A stretch of DNA of 64,000 nucleotides from Membranipora membranacea (Eukaryota; Bryozoa; Gymnolaemata; Cheilostomatida; Membraniporidae), in NCBI GenBank assembly GCA_914767715.1, contig OU612067.1:30848162-30912161 (forward strand), written 5' to 3'. Of this stretch, positions 1 through 11,073 are shown in pieces. The position numbers were made by a program, and so were the translations under genes. The notes under the pieces were generated by a model. The model had not been told where the DNA came from. It saw only the letters and a program-made list of their open reading frames with translations, and made no database searches. Each line of letters starts with the position of its first letter. Within the stretch, counting starts at the first letter, position 1.

Positions 1-296
1 TGTGGATTTTACAGGCAAAAAATTGGAGTGAAGGTAAGGAGTTGTGATTATTGTTGTGAACTTCTATGTATGAATCTACCTCAATATCACTGTAGTTCAT
101 AAGCGTCATGATTGCAATGTGTTGAAGTTTTAGAAATGAAATTACAGACTAATGTTAAAACCAGAACATTAGTGGTGTGTCTATGTGAACCCATAAGCAT
201 AAAAAGAGGTAGTGTGACAATATATTTGTCGACAATCAGACTCAAGGCAGGACAAATATGATCAGATTCAGATTTTTTCTTCTTGCAGATATTAAG

Positions 297-3273
297 ATGA
301 AGTGTAAGACAGCAGTCATCTTATTTGCCTCACTTATTTGCACCAATGGTGAGTTATTGTATCAACTGAGATACTGGCAGATGTTGTTGAAGTTTTCCAT
401 CAGGTGATATGTAGTGTATATTGCTGTGCTGGCCATAGTGTTATGATTCCAGAGCAAATTCATTTGAATTGTATTTAATATATCAACCTGTGTAATACCT
501 AAAGGAAATAATAACTTTAATTCCAAAATAAAGACCGATTGGCAACTTTATCATAAAATTATATTATTGAATTAACAGAAATAGACAACAAGCAAAACTT
601 ATTACTTTGTCATTGTAGCCCAACAACTTGGCAGCGTTGGAGGGTTATTTAGCTCAGCCAGTAACTTAGTCAATATGGTCAACGGAGGAGGCGGCAGCAA
701 CTTTGGAGCAGGTGGATTCAATAATGGTGAGTTGTGTTTTTAGAATGTTGGTGAAGGGTATGGTAAAAATTTAATTGTTTGAAAACTGTTCAGTGCGGTA
801 ATACAAGTCAGTGATTAAGTTATTACGTTCCGTCAATAAGCGCAAATTAAATTTGCGTTGCTTGCCTGATGAGAAGTAAAGCCTGTCGCAATTACTGGAA
901 TGCTTACAAAATACCAATGAGCTGTATATGCACGATGTGATGACTAGAAATCTTCACTGTGCCTAGCCCAGCCTAGCCCTAGCCCATATGCGCCAATCAA
1001 TTCAGGTTGGTTATCTTAGCATTAAAGCGACTGAACTAATTCAAATGTGCTTGAGCTCTCAATTCAAAAAGTCACCCCACCCGCACTGAGAAAAGTTAGC
1101 TTTGATAGGTAAGATCTAAAAAGGTCAATTGGGCCAGTTGTTGGCACTGTCACTACAGTGCAGAGAGACTCATATCACAGAGTCCATCTGCAAGCAGTGA
1201 GGTGCCTCTGACAAAGTCATGTGTTAGGGACTTAGCTCATTCCCTACTCAATATTTATTTAGAATTATGAGACCTTCGATCAGTGATATCTTGTAGTCTG
1301 TCAGTTTGAAAGGAAGCAAGAAAGTGGTAGCAATGGTCCTCCAGCTCCTGTCACGTTCTATAGTTGTCTTTCATTTATGTTTAGCCGTGTTTCTTTTGTC
1401 TTTCAACAGGTATCAACACCAATCAGGGGTTCAATTTTAATACAAACCCTAGCAACCCCTTTGGCAACACAAATGGTTTTACAGTCAACAACGGTGGCTC
1501 AAATGGATTCAACACGAACCAAAACTTTGTCACAGGAATCAGTAACAACAACAGCCCTTTCGCCAGGGGTGATTTTGGTAATAGCAATGAGTTCCAAAGC
1601 AGCAACAGTCCATTCGCCAACACCAACAATGGTTTCGGAGCTAATCAGTTTGCGAACACCAACAACAATGCTTTTGGCAGCAGCAATGCTTTCGGCAACA
1701 ACAACAATCTTGGAAGCAATGCATTTGGCAATAACAACAACATCAACAACAACCCTTTTGGCACTAGTAACACCAACACTTTAACAGGGCAACCTAGCCT
1801 TACAAGCCGACTTGGCCTTAACACAAACAACGGGGGATTCCAAACAGGTCAGGTTGTAGGACAGTTGCGCACACAGAATGGAGTCGTCATTGTTGACGCT
1901 GAAGTACAAGGAGGTAATCCACCACCGGCTGTGTATGTGTGGAGAGTTCAGCAACCAGACGGCACAACTGTCGATTACCCTGCCGGAGAAGGTGGCTCCA
2001 CCGCTGTGGTAAGTTATCTTGAAACTTGTATACACACGTTACAGCTACTATTTCCCACTGCAATATGTATTCAAATCATGTAACCAGTTTCAAGAATGAG
2101 GCTGGTGATACCCAAAAGCTTAGGACCTGTTATGACTCAGATATCATAAGCTCTAACAGATAATCCATCTAAACAACAGATTCATCTGGGTGTGTCATAA
2201 AAGAGTATGGTGACAAACCACATCAACTATGCCAATGTACAGATTATTGTTTATCAGGGGTCACCTTGTTTATACACTGACAGTAAGACAGTAGTTAGAA
2301 ACCATTGTCATCAGCTTCAGGTCTGAGACAACTTGTACTCTGACAGGATGTCGCAGGATCAGTTTCATAATAATTCAGGGCGTTCCATAAATTAAAGCGA
2401 GATTACCTCTAAATCCTAATATTATGATGTTTGATATGGGATTGACCCGGCTTAAATTCCCTTAACAGGCCCATATTGGGATTAACGCCATGGATTAATC
2501 ACTTATTAGCATTCTATATCTAACAGAATCCTCTCAGCTTGAGGAATTGTCCAATAAAATAACGAAAAAGTTTTGTTATTCGAAGCCAATAAAAAGCCAC
2601 ATCAATGATGATTAACAGCCTAGATAAAACCCATGACGTTTTTTATAATCTCTAAGCGCTGCCAGCAAGATCAAACAACAGCTTGCGAAGCTAAAAATTA
2701 AAAGCTGTTGTTGAATCAATTGCGACGGAAAAAATCTCCACACCAATTTTTGCTAAACTTATCTCAAGGGACTCACACAACTGATGACTGCTCTCCTGTT
2801 ACAAAGCATATAAGTCACCTTTTTGAACAACAATTTAAATAAAATTAAGATTCTAGAAAGTGTTAGGAAGATTCAACATTCCTCTCAAAAAATTATTTGG
2901 AAATTATTAACATGTATTTATCTTTATTTTATAGACACGTGGTAACAATGGCTGGCCTTCAACATCCCTCACTGTCACAGAACCAGCAGACATAGACAGG
3001 AAGTTCACCCTTTTCGTATCCTCAGATCCATCTAACAGTCAAACCTGGCAGACCAGTCAATCCTGGGACGCTAAGCCAACAATCTCCAACGGCAATATCC
3101 CTGCAGCACCTGTACAAACACCTCAACAAGTGCCAATTCAAAATCAACCGCTCGCCTTCGAACCTCAAACCTTTGATGGCTTAGGAGGATTTGCACCTTT
3201 GAACTTTTTCGGTAGTACTAGTGATAACGCACCAACCACTGACTCTGAAAGTGACACAGCAAACAGCTCATAA
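297..3273 (+). CDS. Secreted Asn/Phe/Gly-rich protein with one C-terminal two-exon Ig-like module (365 aa)
   Basis: Exons 297-348, 619-726, 1410-2008 and 2935-3273 join in frame (1098 nt) with GT-AG borders. The start encodes a signal peptide (MKCKTAVILFASLICTN) and lies 9 nt after a likely 3' splice site, so a 5' UTR intron is probable. Residues about 54-200 are low complexity, rich in Asn with repeated NPFG/NAFG/NGF-type motifs. Residues about 201-305 form a beta-rich domain without cysteine (GGNPPPAVYVW, then YPAGEGGSTAV, then DIDRKFTLFVSS). This matches the A'B' modules of the 2744-aa gene at 14.6-42.7 kb, including the phase-0 intron position inside the domain. The tail is Gln/Pro- then Asp/Ser-rich. 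There is no TM segment, so secretion is inferred. I do not recognise a named family; matrix component or ligand are possible roles. A polyadenylation signal AATAAA is at 3496. Confidence 0.82.
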
Positions 3274-6200
3274 TCTGGCTTGATTAGCTGTTGATCTTAG
3301 AGAGATAATTTTATTGTGATTATGTACAGTATTGATAATTTTACGTCCCTGCTGAGAGGGCGTATATAAACATTGTAGCCAATCCGCTGAGATGAGGGAT
3401 TTGAAGGGATTAGTTGACTAATTGAGCGCTAATTAGCCATAACGAGAGTTTTGTTTTTGATCTGATCACATAATATAGTATTATACATCAGATTAAATAA
3501 ACACAGCATTACAGCTGGCCTGTATTAGATTGTATTTTTCATTTATATCTTCTCCACAAGTCATAACGCTTATGATAAGCCGGTCTAACGCTTGATACTA
3601 TTAATTTCCATATTTGATTTAATTTTATTTATACTACTCAATTTCGGATGGTAGCCAGTATTAAGGATGTAAAAGAAATAAAGAAATTAATTGGTTATTA
3701 ATTTGATCATTAAAATGTTCAGGAATGTTACTGATATGTTATGTGCAAACAAAAATTATCTTTAATTCATTTTACAATATAAATTATTAAACTGATGTCA
3801 CAATGAACTCAAGTATGTTCTTCAAACCGGCAGCGCCTCTATAATTGATGGAAACTCATCACCCTAGAGAGCAGCATCACACACAAACTGCAATATTTTA
3901 GTTATTCTTTATCACCATTTATCGTTAGGCTTATCTTTCCTTGAATCATGTCCAGACAATTTCTGACAATTATTGTTACAAGAAGATGGGCATGATTCCA
4001 CTTTTTAATTCTTGTTCTCTTTTTGGATTTGGTCAACATCAAAAAAATAGCACAACTTTAGCTCGTAGGTAAACTAATGAACAAGTACTAATTGCTTAGA
4101 GATTATGGTATTGGTTTTCATCCTCTACACTCATTACAACTTGAGTTTTTGATATCGAAATGCTGTCAAATATTAATTTTTAAACAAAACATTGACATTG
4201 GATTGGTTATACAATTTATTAGAGTGCTCTTTTATGTTTGCATTGTTTATAAACAATCAACTTACTTCATGTGTAGGTGCTGCCAGCTTTTGATAATTTA
4301 AATAACCTGACAGTTGACTCCACCACTACCACCTCCTGTTTGAATAAGCTACAGCTACGGAGAACCAGCTAGGGTCCAAATAATCAATGTTTCAATTTTT
4401 TGTATTCTTGCTCAGTGAATTCGGCATAAAAGACATTTTACTTCTTCTTTTTTACAATACACCTGTGCTGCGGCATAAATCCAATCACTTTCATTTTTAT
4501 TTATGGTCATTTTCGTTATTTACTCTGTGAATCTATCAGTAGCAGCTTCCTACTATTTTATATGATATCTTTATATATAATTATATATGTAATACAAATT
4601 TTATTATTATTATCATCTTTCCCTTTGATTTTTATGGTGTGACAAAAACAAAAAGAAGCAGAATATAAGTTGATAATCATATCGTTTTATTATTATATTC
4701 ACAGATTTATATAGAATTTTATCGCTATCAATTGTGACATAGTGAATTTATGGCTAAATATATATATTCATTGTTGGCAGCAATGTGTAATATCAAGAAT
4801 TCAAATATGGAAGTACTTCAAATAGGGGGATAACTTATATGTTTGTTGTGAAGATCAGTTTTGATTTACTGCCTACGTTCATCAAAATTTGTATATCTAT
4901 AAGATGTGACAACTATAGCCGAATCGTTAACCGATGGCCAAAAAATTGCAGACAATTATCGAGAGAAACAATAAACTCAGATCATTAGTGATTATAGTGT
5001 GACAAATCAAAGTTGTCTTTCACTTCCTTATTTTGAAAGTCTGAATTTCCCTGCTAAGCCATCTGAGACTACTAAGCCTCCATAAACAGGCTGTCTAATA
5101 TGAATTAAAAAACTAGTTACTTGCGACATTGGTTTAAGGTGGCAGTATGTTTACAGCTGAACTAGACCATCCTGTTGTTCCAACATACTCAGCTGTAAAT
5201 CGGTAAACCTGCCAGGACCCTGTATGCTGTTTTAGAACATGGAGGTTATATGTAGTGGAAGGGAGAAATTCCTGCAACAAAAATACAGTGGTGATATAAA
5301 CAGGTAAGCAGCTGTTAGGAGCATAGTGAGCATTGTGGAAAACAACCATAGTGAACCACAGATATATATATATACTTTTATTGGCAACCAGAGTCATATC
5401 ATTTGAAAATATGAGTGGTAGCCTTGATGTCTGTCCAAGGATCTTTTCATTATCCTAGCAGCCAGCCATACTCTGTATGACTAATAACTAAACCATATCT
5501 AAAGGTAACCTTTTTATCTGGCTTTTTCTCTGGGAGTAATGCCATCATGCCATATAAATTCAGGCATTTCAATTTTAGACATGTGAGGTGAAGGCTGTTA
5601 GGTCTGGTTTGGTTATGTTAGGCAATCGAGTCATCAAAATCTAATAAATGTAACCATTAAAATTAACTAAGAAAACTCTTCAATTTTTCTTATACTACAG
5701 TGAGTTTTGAGTAGTACTTACTCTTGATCATTGCCTGTTATAATGTGCTGTATATATTATCCTTTTTGACATGATTCTATATTCTTCAGTATCAATATTC
5801 TTATCCGCAAAAATAGTGGTGTCGTCAGGAAGTGTCCATGTTACCATTTTGGCAGCAGGAAACTAAACTCATCGTAATGATGACACTGCCATCTGTCTGA
5901 TTTATACTGTGAGCTATGATATTAGCTTGTCGAGTATTTATAACAGAACCTAGAAACAAAATGTATCCTCAAATATAATCAAGAAACGCAGTGTCCTTGA
6001 GATTTGAACCTGCCCCTCTCAGATTCAGAAGCTCCAATCTAAACCACTTTACCATGCTTCCGTCCTTATATTATATCTTCATTATGTAACATATGCAGTT
6101 GAAATGTTTATATCATGTAGGTGCCAAACACATTTTCAGAACCCACACTTATTAGTTACCTCGACACTCACCGTGAGATGCTGTTAGAAAGACAATGAGG

Positions 6201-7562
6201 ACTGCTAGTGAAATTGAGCACATGTTACTCGCTCAGTTTTGGCAGAAGAAAATAATGAAAGACAAACAAGGCGATCGGCATTTATAGCCACATCATAGCA
6301 TGGATGTCAATTACAAACCATCCATACATACGTCTCACCCAGGGATTATCGCAAAAAAAACATGCTTGTACTTCATCCATATGTGCTAAGCCTCTTCAAT
6401 CTGATTTAAGCGTAAAAAATAAATTAAAAGTATTTAATCCATAATTTTGTGACCAAGCTAGTGCACCTAACCTCATCTTTGGATATGTAGAGAAGAAGTA
6501 CCATCACGCATTGACTTATGAAAAATACATTGTGAAACTCTGTGCAAGTTACGACCTTAAGATAAGACATGCGATATGTGGAAGGGGGCGCAAAAAAATT
6601 ATATTCTGTCTACGCAAGCGGTGGATTTTCAGATTAGTTTTACTTCATGGGATGGATTAAATGGGGATCAGCCTGATTATCTCACTGAGGTGAAATTTTA
6701 CAGTTATTTTGAGTTTCCAGCCTCTGAATATAAATTTGTGATTGAAAAGACAGTCTTAAGTAAAGAATTATCTTATTTGATTTTATTCGGATAATTTCAG
6801 TAGGCTGACATTATTTTAAAGGCAGCAATAAGCGGGTTATGAGGGATAATTGAAAATACAATGCAGACTATTTGAGAACACAACACTGTAGTAATTGTGC
6901 ATGTCATGAACCGCTTATCAGGTTGTAATATTTCAAAGTCTTTGTAAGTTCAGAACTTGGGTTTTACCTCCACTATTTGGTGAGTTCTATATATAACTTA
7001 CTGGATATATTCAACAAAACACAGCTCTTAATGAGAAAGCGTTGCCTCCACTCATCACAAATATAGGAGGCTTGAATAAAAAATCCCTCTAGCTTTTATT
7101 GTATTGAGTCTCTACCTGTCATGATAGGCATAGTATGTATTAGCTCCATATGGGTATTTTCTGATATGTAATCCGTTTTGATTGCCACAATGCAACCAGC
7201 CTGATTTTCAATAGGGCATTCGGTTACTTTACTTACACCATCATTATATTCCAAAATTTCTTTTTTTTTTCAGTACTCATGACAAAATATACAGCATCAC
7301 TGTTTTCTCATATACCGACATTGTATCATACAATGCTAATTTAATTTCCACAAGTTATTAGATATGAGCTACAAAGATAAAAAGTCATTTATAAAAAAAA
7401 TTTGTTTACCTGACTACCTTGTTGTATTTTGTATCTTTCTTGATAAGCATTGTGAATGTTTGAAAACATTGGCCTATTTTGATGAAATCATTAAGCACAA
7501 ATGGACAATGTTAAAAATGATTTATTTATTTATTCAATTCGTTGTTCAACTCGAAGCTAGTA
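3274..7562. other. Gene-free interval with 3' UTR of the secreted gene and, on the minus strand, 3' UTR of the transporter
   Basis: I see no ORF with splice-supported coding character. The first ~230 nt are the 3' UTR of the upstream gene, with AATAAA at 3496-3501. The last part is probably the minus-strand 3' UTR of the transporter: overlapping TTTATT units at 7522-7535 read as tandem AATAAA signals on the minus strand. The rest is AT-rich with short TA runs (for example near 4570-4590 and 5362-5374). Confidence 0.55.
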
Positions 7563-10500
7563 TCAAAATTCATTCAGAAGCTCTGTCGCCCGGTTTAAAT
7601 TACAGTTTAATTCAGTAACATAGGCTTTATTGTTTGTCATCGATACGCTAGCTTCCTCACAAGCATCCTTGTCATTGTAATTTTCATTGTTTGGACTGGC
7701 TCTGTGTTCCTCCGAGTTATTCTCTACCGGCTTCCACATTCTCGGGTGGAACAAAGCAGGCAGTATAAGTATCAAAGCAGCCAATACACCATGAGCACCA
7801 ATATAGCTCAAACCAGCTGTATCACCGTATGAGTTCTGCACTAGACCTGTAGTAACGGGTACAATCAGTCCTGAAATCCCACTCACAGCTTCCTGGAAAC
7901 TGAAGGCACTCTCCACATGGTCTTTAGTGTACAAGTGTGCGGAGAGGCATACCATATTAGCGATCACAATTCCATGAGCAATACCAGTGAAAAATGAGCA
8001 TGTGTAATACACCATATCGTCTCTAATGAAAGCAAATATAAAACTTACTACTGCTAATAAAATATTTGCACAGATCTGTAAAATATAGTGGTTTAGGGTA
8101 AACTTGATGAGATACACCAAGAATAAAACTGTAGCGGTGAAGTATCCTCCACCGAGAGTACTCAGTGAAAGAGTTGCGACTGATATACTAGAATTCCTAA
8201 CAATAAAGCTAAAAAGTATAATGCTTACTGAGGTATGAGCTCCATTCCAAAAATAAGCATTGGTGAGATAAAATGGTGTTACATAAAGTTTAAATGGCTT
8301 TATAAATTTGTTGATGACAACTTTTGCTGATTCAGGCTTTGCTAGTTCCATTTGAGGTATAAATACTATAGGTGCGGTAGCAGAAACCAAGGAGAGGGGG
8401 GATAGGTATAATATTGTCATCTTATAACCATAATTCTGCAACAGTGTTGTGAGAATGTAGGGGAGGGCTACCATTCCCACCCCTCCACCTACACCCAGGG
8501 CTGCGTATGCTGCTGATTTTCTCTTTTCAAAGTAGTGCGGCACAATTCCGACAGTGGCCACAAAGTTCATACTGGCGCCGAAACCTGGAACAATGTAATG
8601 TCACTTAGTCATTCTTGTATGATGTCATCGTCATGTGACTGAGTAGTTTTACATCAGATGATATTGCTAAAGCCATCATCAAAACTACAATCACCAAAAT
8701 TTCGTTCGTAGAGTTATTCCAGTACACAATGTTTCAAGGGCACACTATGACCTATATAATTTCATTACTACAGCTGTCATGAGTGAATTTTATCTTGTTA
8801 TTAACCTGATCAATTTTCATACATATATGAGAAACGGATTGGGCCGTGTACACATCAAGGTGTAGTTGGATTGATGTTCGCAGTCTTGTGCTGTACTGGG
8901 TCCAATAGTGCTTGTGCTATACAGGGTCCGATAGTGCTCAGAGACGGTATTAGGTATGTAGTATGATATAACTTCAATTCTCTCACCATTATCATAATGT
9001 CAGTCGCTCTGGAGTTCAGGTCATCATTTATTGAAGAAGGTGCTGACCCAATAATAAGCAGATGCTAAAAATAGAAAGCTCCGCAAACCAGGGTTAATTA
9101 TAATACAATAAAACACCATTAAGTGATGTTTCATTTAAAAGTCCTATCTAATGATAGGCTGCTAGTCATGCTGTGTATATCAAACGCAAAGTAAGTATCA
9201 TAATAAAATCTCATAAAAAATCCCAACACCTTAACATTTAAACTATAGTGTTAAATTTTTTTTTTGTAGTGAAAATAGATGACAGGTAATTCTAAAATTA
9301 ATGGCAGTGATTCTTTTTGCCAACAGGAAAACATTTAGTAATGCGTGCTTCGCTTCAATCCTGTGTTTAAAATAAGGTCAATCCTGTGTATGATGCTTAC
9401 AAATCGCTATTACTGAAATGTAAATTTAATGCAAATAGCAAAAAATATAAGAATTCAAATGTTTTCTTAGCTTTGTTTTGATGTCGAAAAAGAATGTTTT
9501 GAGATGCCACCTGCGATGTCATAAAAAATTAATTTGTCTGTACACAACAATTTAAAAAAGAAAAAAATTATAAGTCCGTGACAGTTTTTGGATGTTTCAT
9601 GCCAAGATATAAGAAAAATCTCTGCAATGTCACCCGCCATGTCGTAAAAAAACTAATTTGTCTGCACACAACAATTTAAAAAAGCAAAAAATATAAGTCT
9701 TTGACAGTTTTTGGATGTATCATGCCAAGATATGAGAAGTACCTCTGCAAAGCCTGCAGCTTTTAATGCAAATTATTTGAAAGTTACCTCGAAAATATTT
9801 TAGAATAATGTTTTAGGATCGTCCATGCCAAGATGTGGGTATGAATTATGCAACGTCTGCAGCTTTTGCTGCAAATTGTCTGAAGTTTACCTGGAGAATA
9901 TTTTTCTGCATGACAATGAGAGTGGCATAGGATTATATTTATGGTATTAATAGAACTGGTGTTTACTTTAAAAAATTGATATCCTGACGCATACATACGA
10001 TTGACTAAAAGATTATCACAGGGTAAGGATATCTAGAGGGGACAGTTCAATGATAGTCATAGTACCTGCAGTTTTCTATGCAAAAACTCTTCTAATGCAA
10101 ACAGCTGGATAAATATTAGAATTTCTTCATCAGTGCATTACCGATTCATTACTTGCTGTGACAAACACGTTACGTCACGTCACGTCACGTCACGTCACGT
10201 TACATTACGTTACGTTACGTTACGATACGTTACGTCATGTCACGTCACGTTAGGTTAATGAATGCTTTGTGCTTTAGTGTTCAGACTGTCTTATGCATAG
10301 AGTTATTATATACTATATAGAATATAAAATAACTCTATAGTCTTATGTGACAACTCAAAAACATAATATTGATAGAACTCACCACCAATTATACTGAGTC
10401 CCAAAATGAGATGCCAGAGTTGAGAAGGGAAGGCTGAGGAGACAGCCCCTATTATTATCAGGGGACAGCCGATAGCTGATAGAACTCTACAACCCACTAC

Positions 10501-11073
10501 TGACAGCAGAAGTGTGTTAAATGGCACTAAAAATTAGAAACATAATGATGATATACAATACAGACTATTAATTAGACAACAAAGTTGTTTTTAAATATTG
10601 GCCAATACCAAAATATTACCTATTATCATTAGCTTATATGCTAAACAAAGTGTGACTCTACAATGATGCAAGGCTGTTATATCTACATTGAAAAAGTTTG
10701 GATTTAGGGACGTTTATTGTAGTAAAACATGTATGTGAATCATTAGAACTCTGCTAGCAGTCTAGAGACAGCTTTTTTTTGCCAAAACCATTACTATAAG
10801 CATTATTGAATTCTCAATTATAAATAGTGCATTAATTTTCAAAAAGCTATGATAATATATGGAAAATAACACTACCTGCGCACCTGAGAACAGTATGACT
10901 GCAAGCTGTGTAGAGCCGATTATGTTAGTCTGTGATGGGTCCAAACCTAACAGTTCTGGGTAGACATCAGCGAACACTCCAACACTACTCAAGGCATAGC
11001 CGGGCACAAAGATGTTATTGATTGCAATAGTCACCAGAACAATCCAAGAGTATGCTCCATCTTTCTCCATCAT
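7563..11073 (-). CDS. Monocarboxylate transporter-like MFS permease (SLC16 family, 451 aa)
   Basis: Exons 11073-10884, 10526-10383 and 8584-7563 give 1356 nt in frame. The family moves lactate, pyruvate and related monocarboxylates, or thyroid hormone or aromatic amino acids in some members, across the plasma membrane with 12 TM helices. Seen here: the TM1 signature in the form EKDGAYSWIVLV, a GCRVLSAIGCP loop after TM2, and YFEKRKSAAYAALGVGGGVGM between TM4 and TM5, which fits the family pattern YF.KRR..A.G.A.AG. A hydrophilic intracellular loop, six further hydrophobic segments and an acidic/Asn-rich C-terminal tail follow. Length is usual for MCTs. The donor at TCAG|GTGCGC (10884) was preferred over a later GT because only it keeps frame and the TM2 motif. 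A minus-strand donor at 12848 and an acceptor just upstream of the ATG suggest a non-coding 5' exon. Substrate cannot be inferred. Confidence 0.88.
8883..8938. repeat. Short tandem duplication (about 27 bp x2)
   Basis: The phrase cttgtgctgtactgggtcc-aatagtg is followed directly by a near copy (cttgtgctatacagggtcc-gatagtg). It lies in the second intron of the transporter gene and has no coding content. Confidence 0.7.
9504..9749. repeat. Tandem duplication, unit about 123 bp x2
   Basis: Two copies starting at 9504 and 9627 share the blocks aatttgtctg-acacaacaatttaaaaaag, gacagtttttggatgt and catgccaagatat with scattered substitutions. It lies in the second intron of the transporter gene. The next stretch (9751-9906) is another divergent pair containing tctgcagcttt and caaatt..ctgaa..ttacct, so the locus has duplicated more than once. 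Confidence 0.8.
9751..9906. repeat. Divergent tandem pair, unit about 105 bp
   Basis: The segments around 9751-9800 and 9855-9906 both run ctgcagctttt..tgcaaattgtctgaa.gtttacct.gaaaatattttt with substitutions. A copy of the catgccaagat phrase from the neighbouring repeat lies between them. Non-coding, intronic. Confidence 0.6.
10166..10252. repeat. Pentanucleotide microsatellite (CACGT/TACGT)n
   Basis: About 17 units of a 5-mer, first mainly CACGT then mainly TACGT with a few variants, ending in a CACGT pair. It lies in the transporter's second intron, close to the 3' splice side of exon 2 on the minus strand. The change of unit type along the tract shows staged expansion. Confidence 0.92.

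Noticed and set aside
15-33. Exon-like 19 nt between TTACAG and GTAAGG at the window edge.
   Set aside because: Too short and at the border. It could be a 5' UTR exon of the first gene or the end of an upstream gene, but nothing distinguishes these.
6576-6794. 72-codon plus-strand ORF in the gene-free interval.
   Set aside because: No flanking splice sites that extend it and no family resemblance. Its length is expected by chance in this much sequence.
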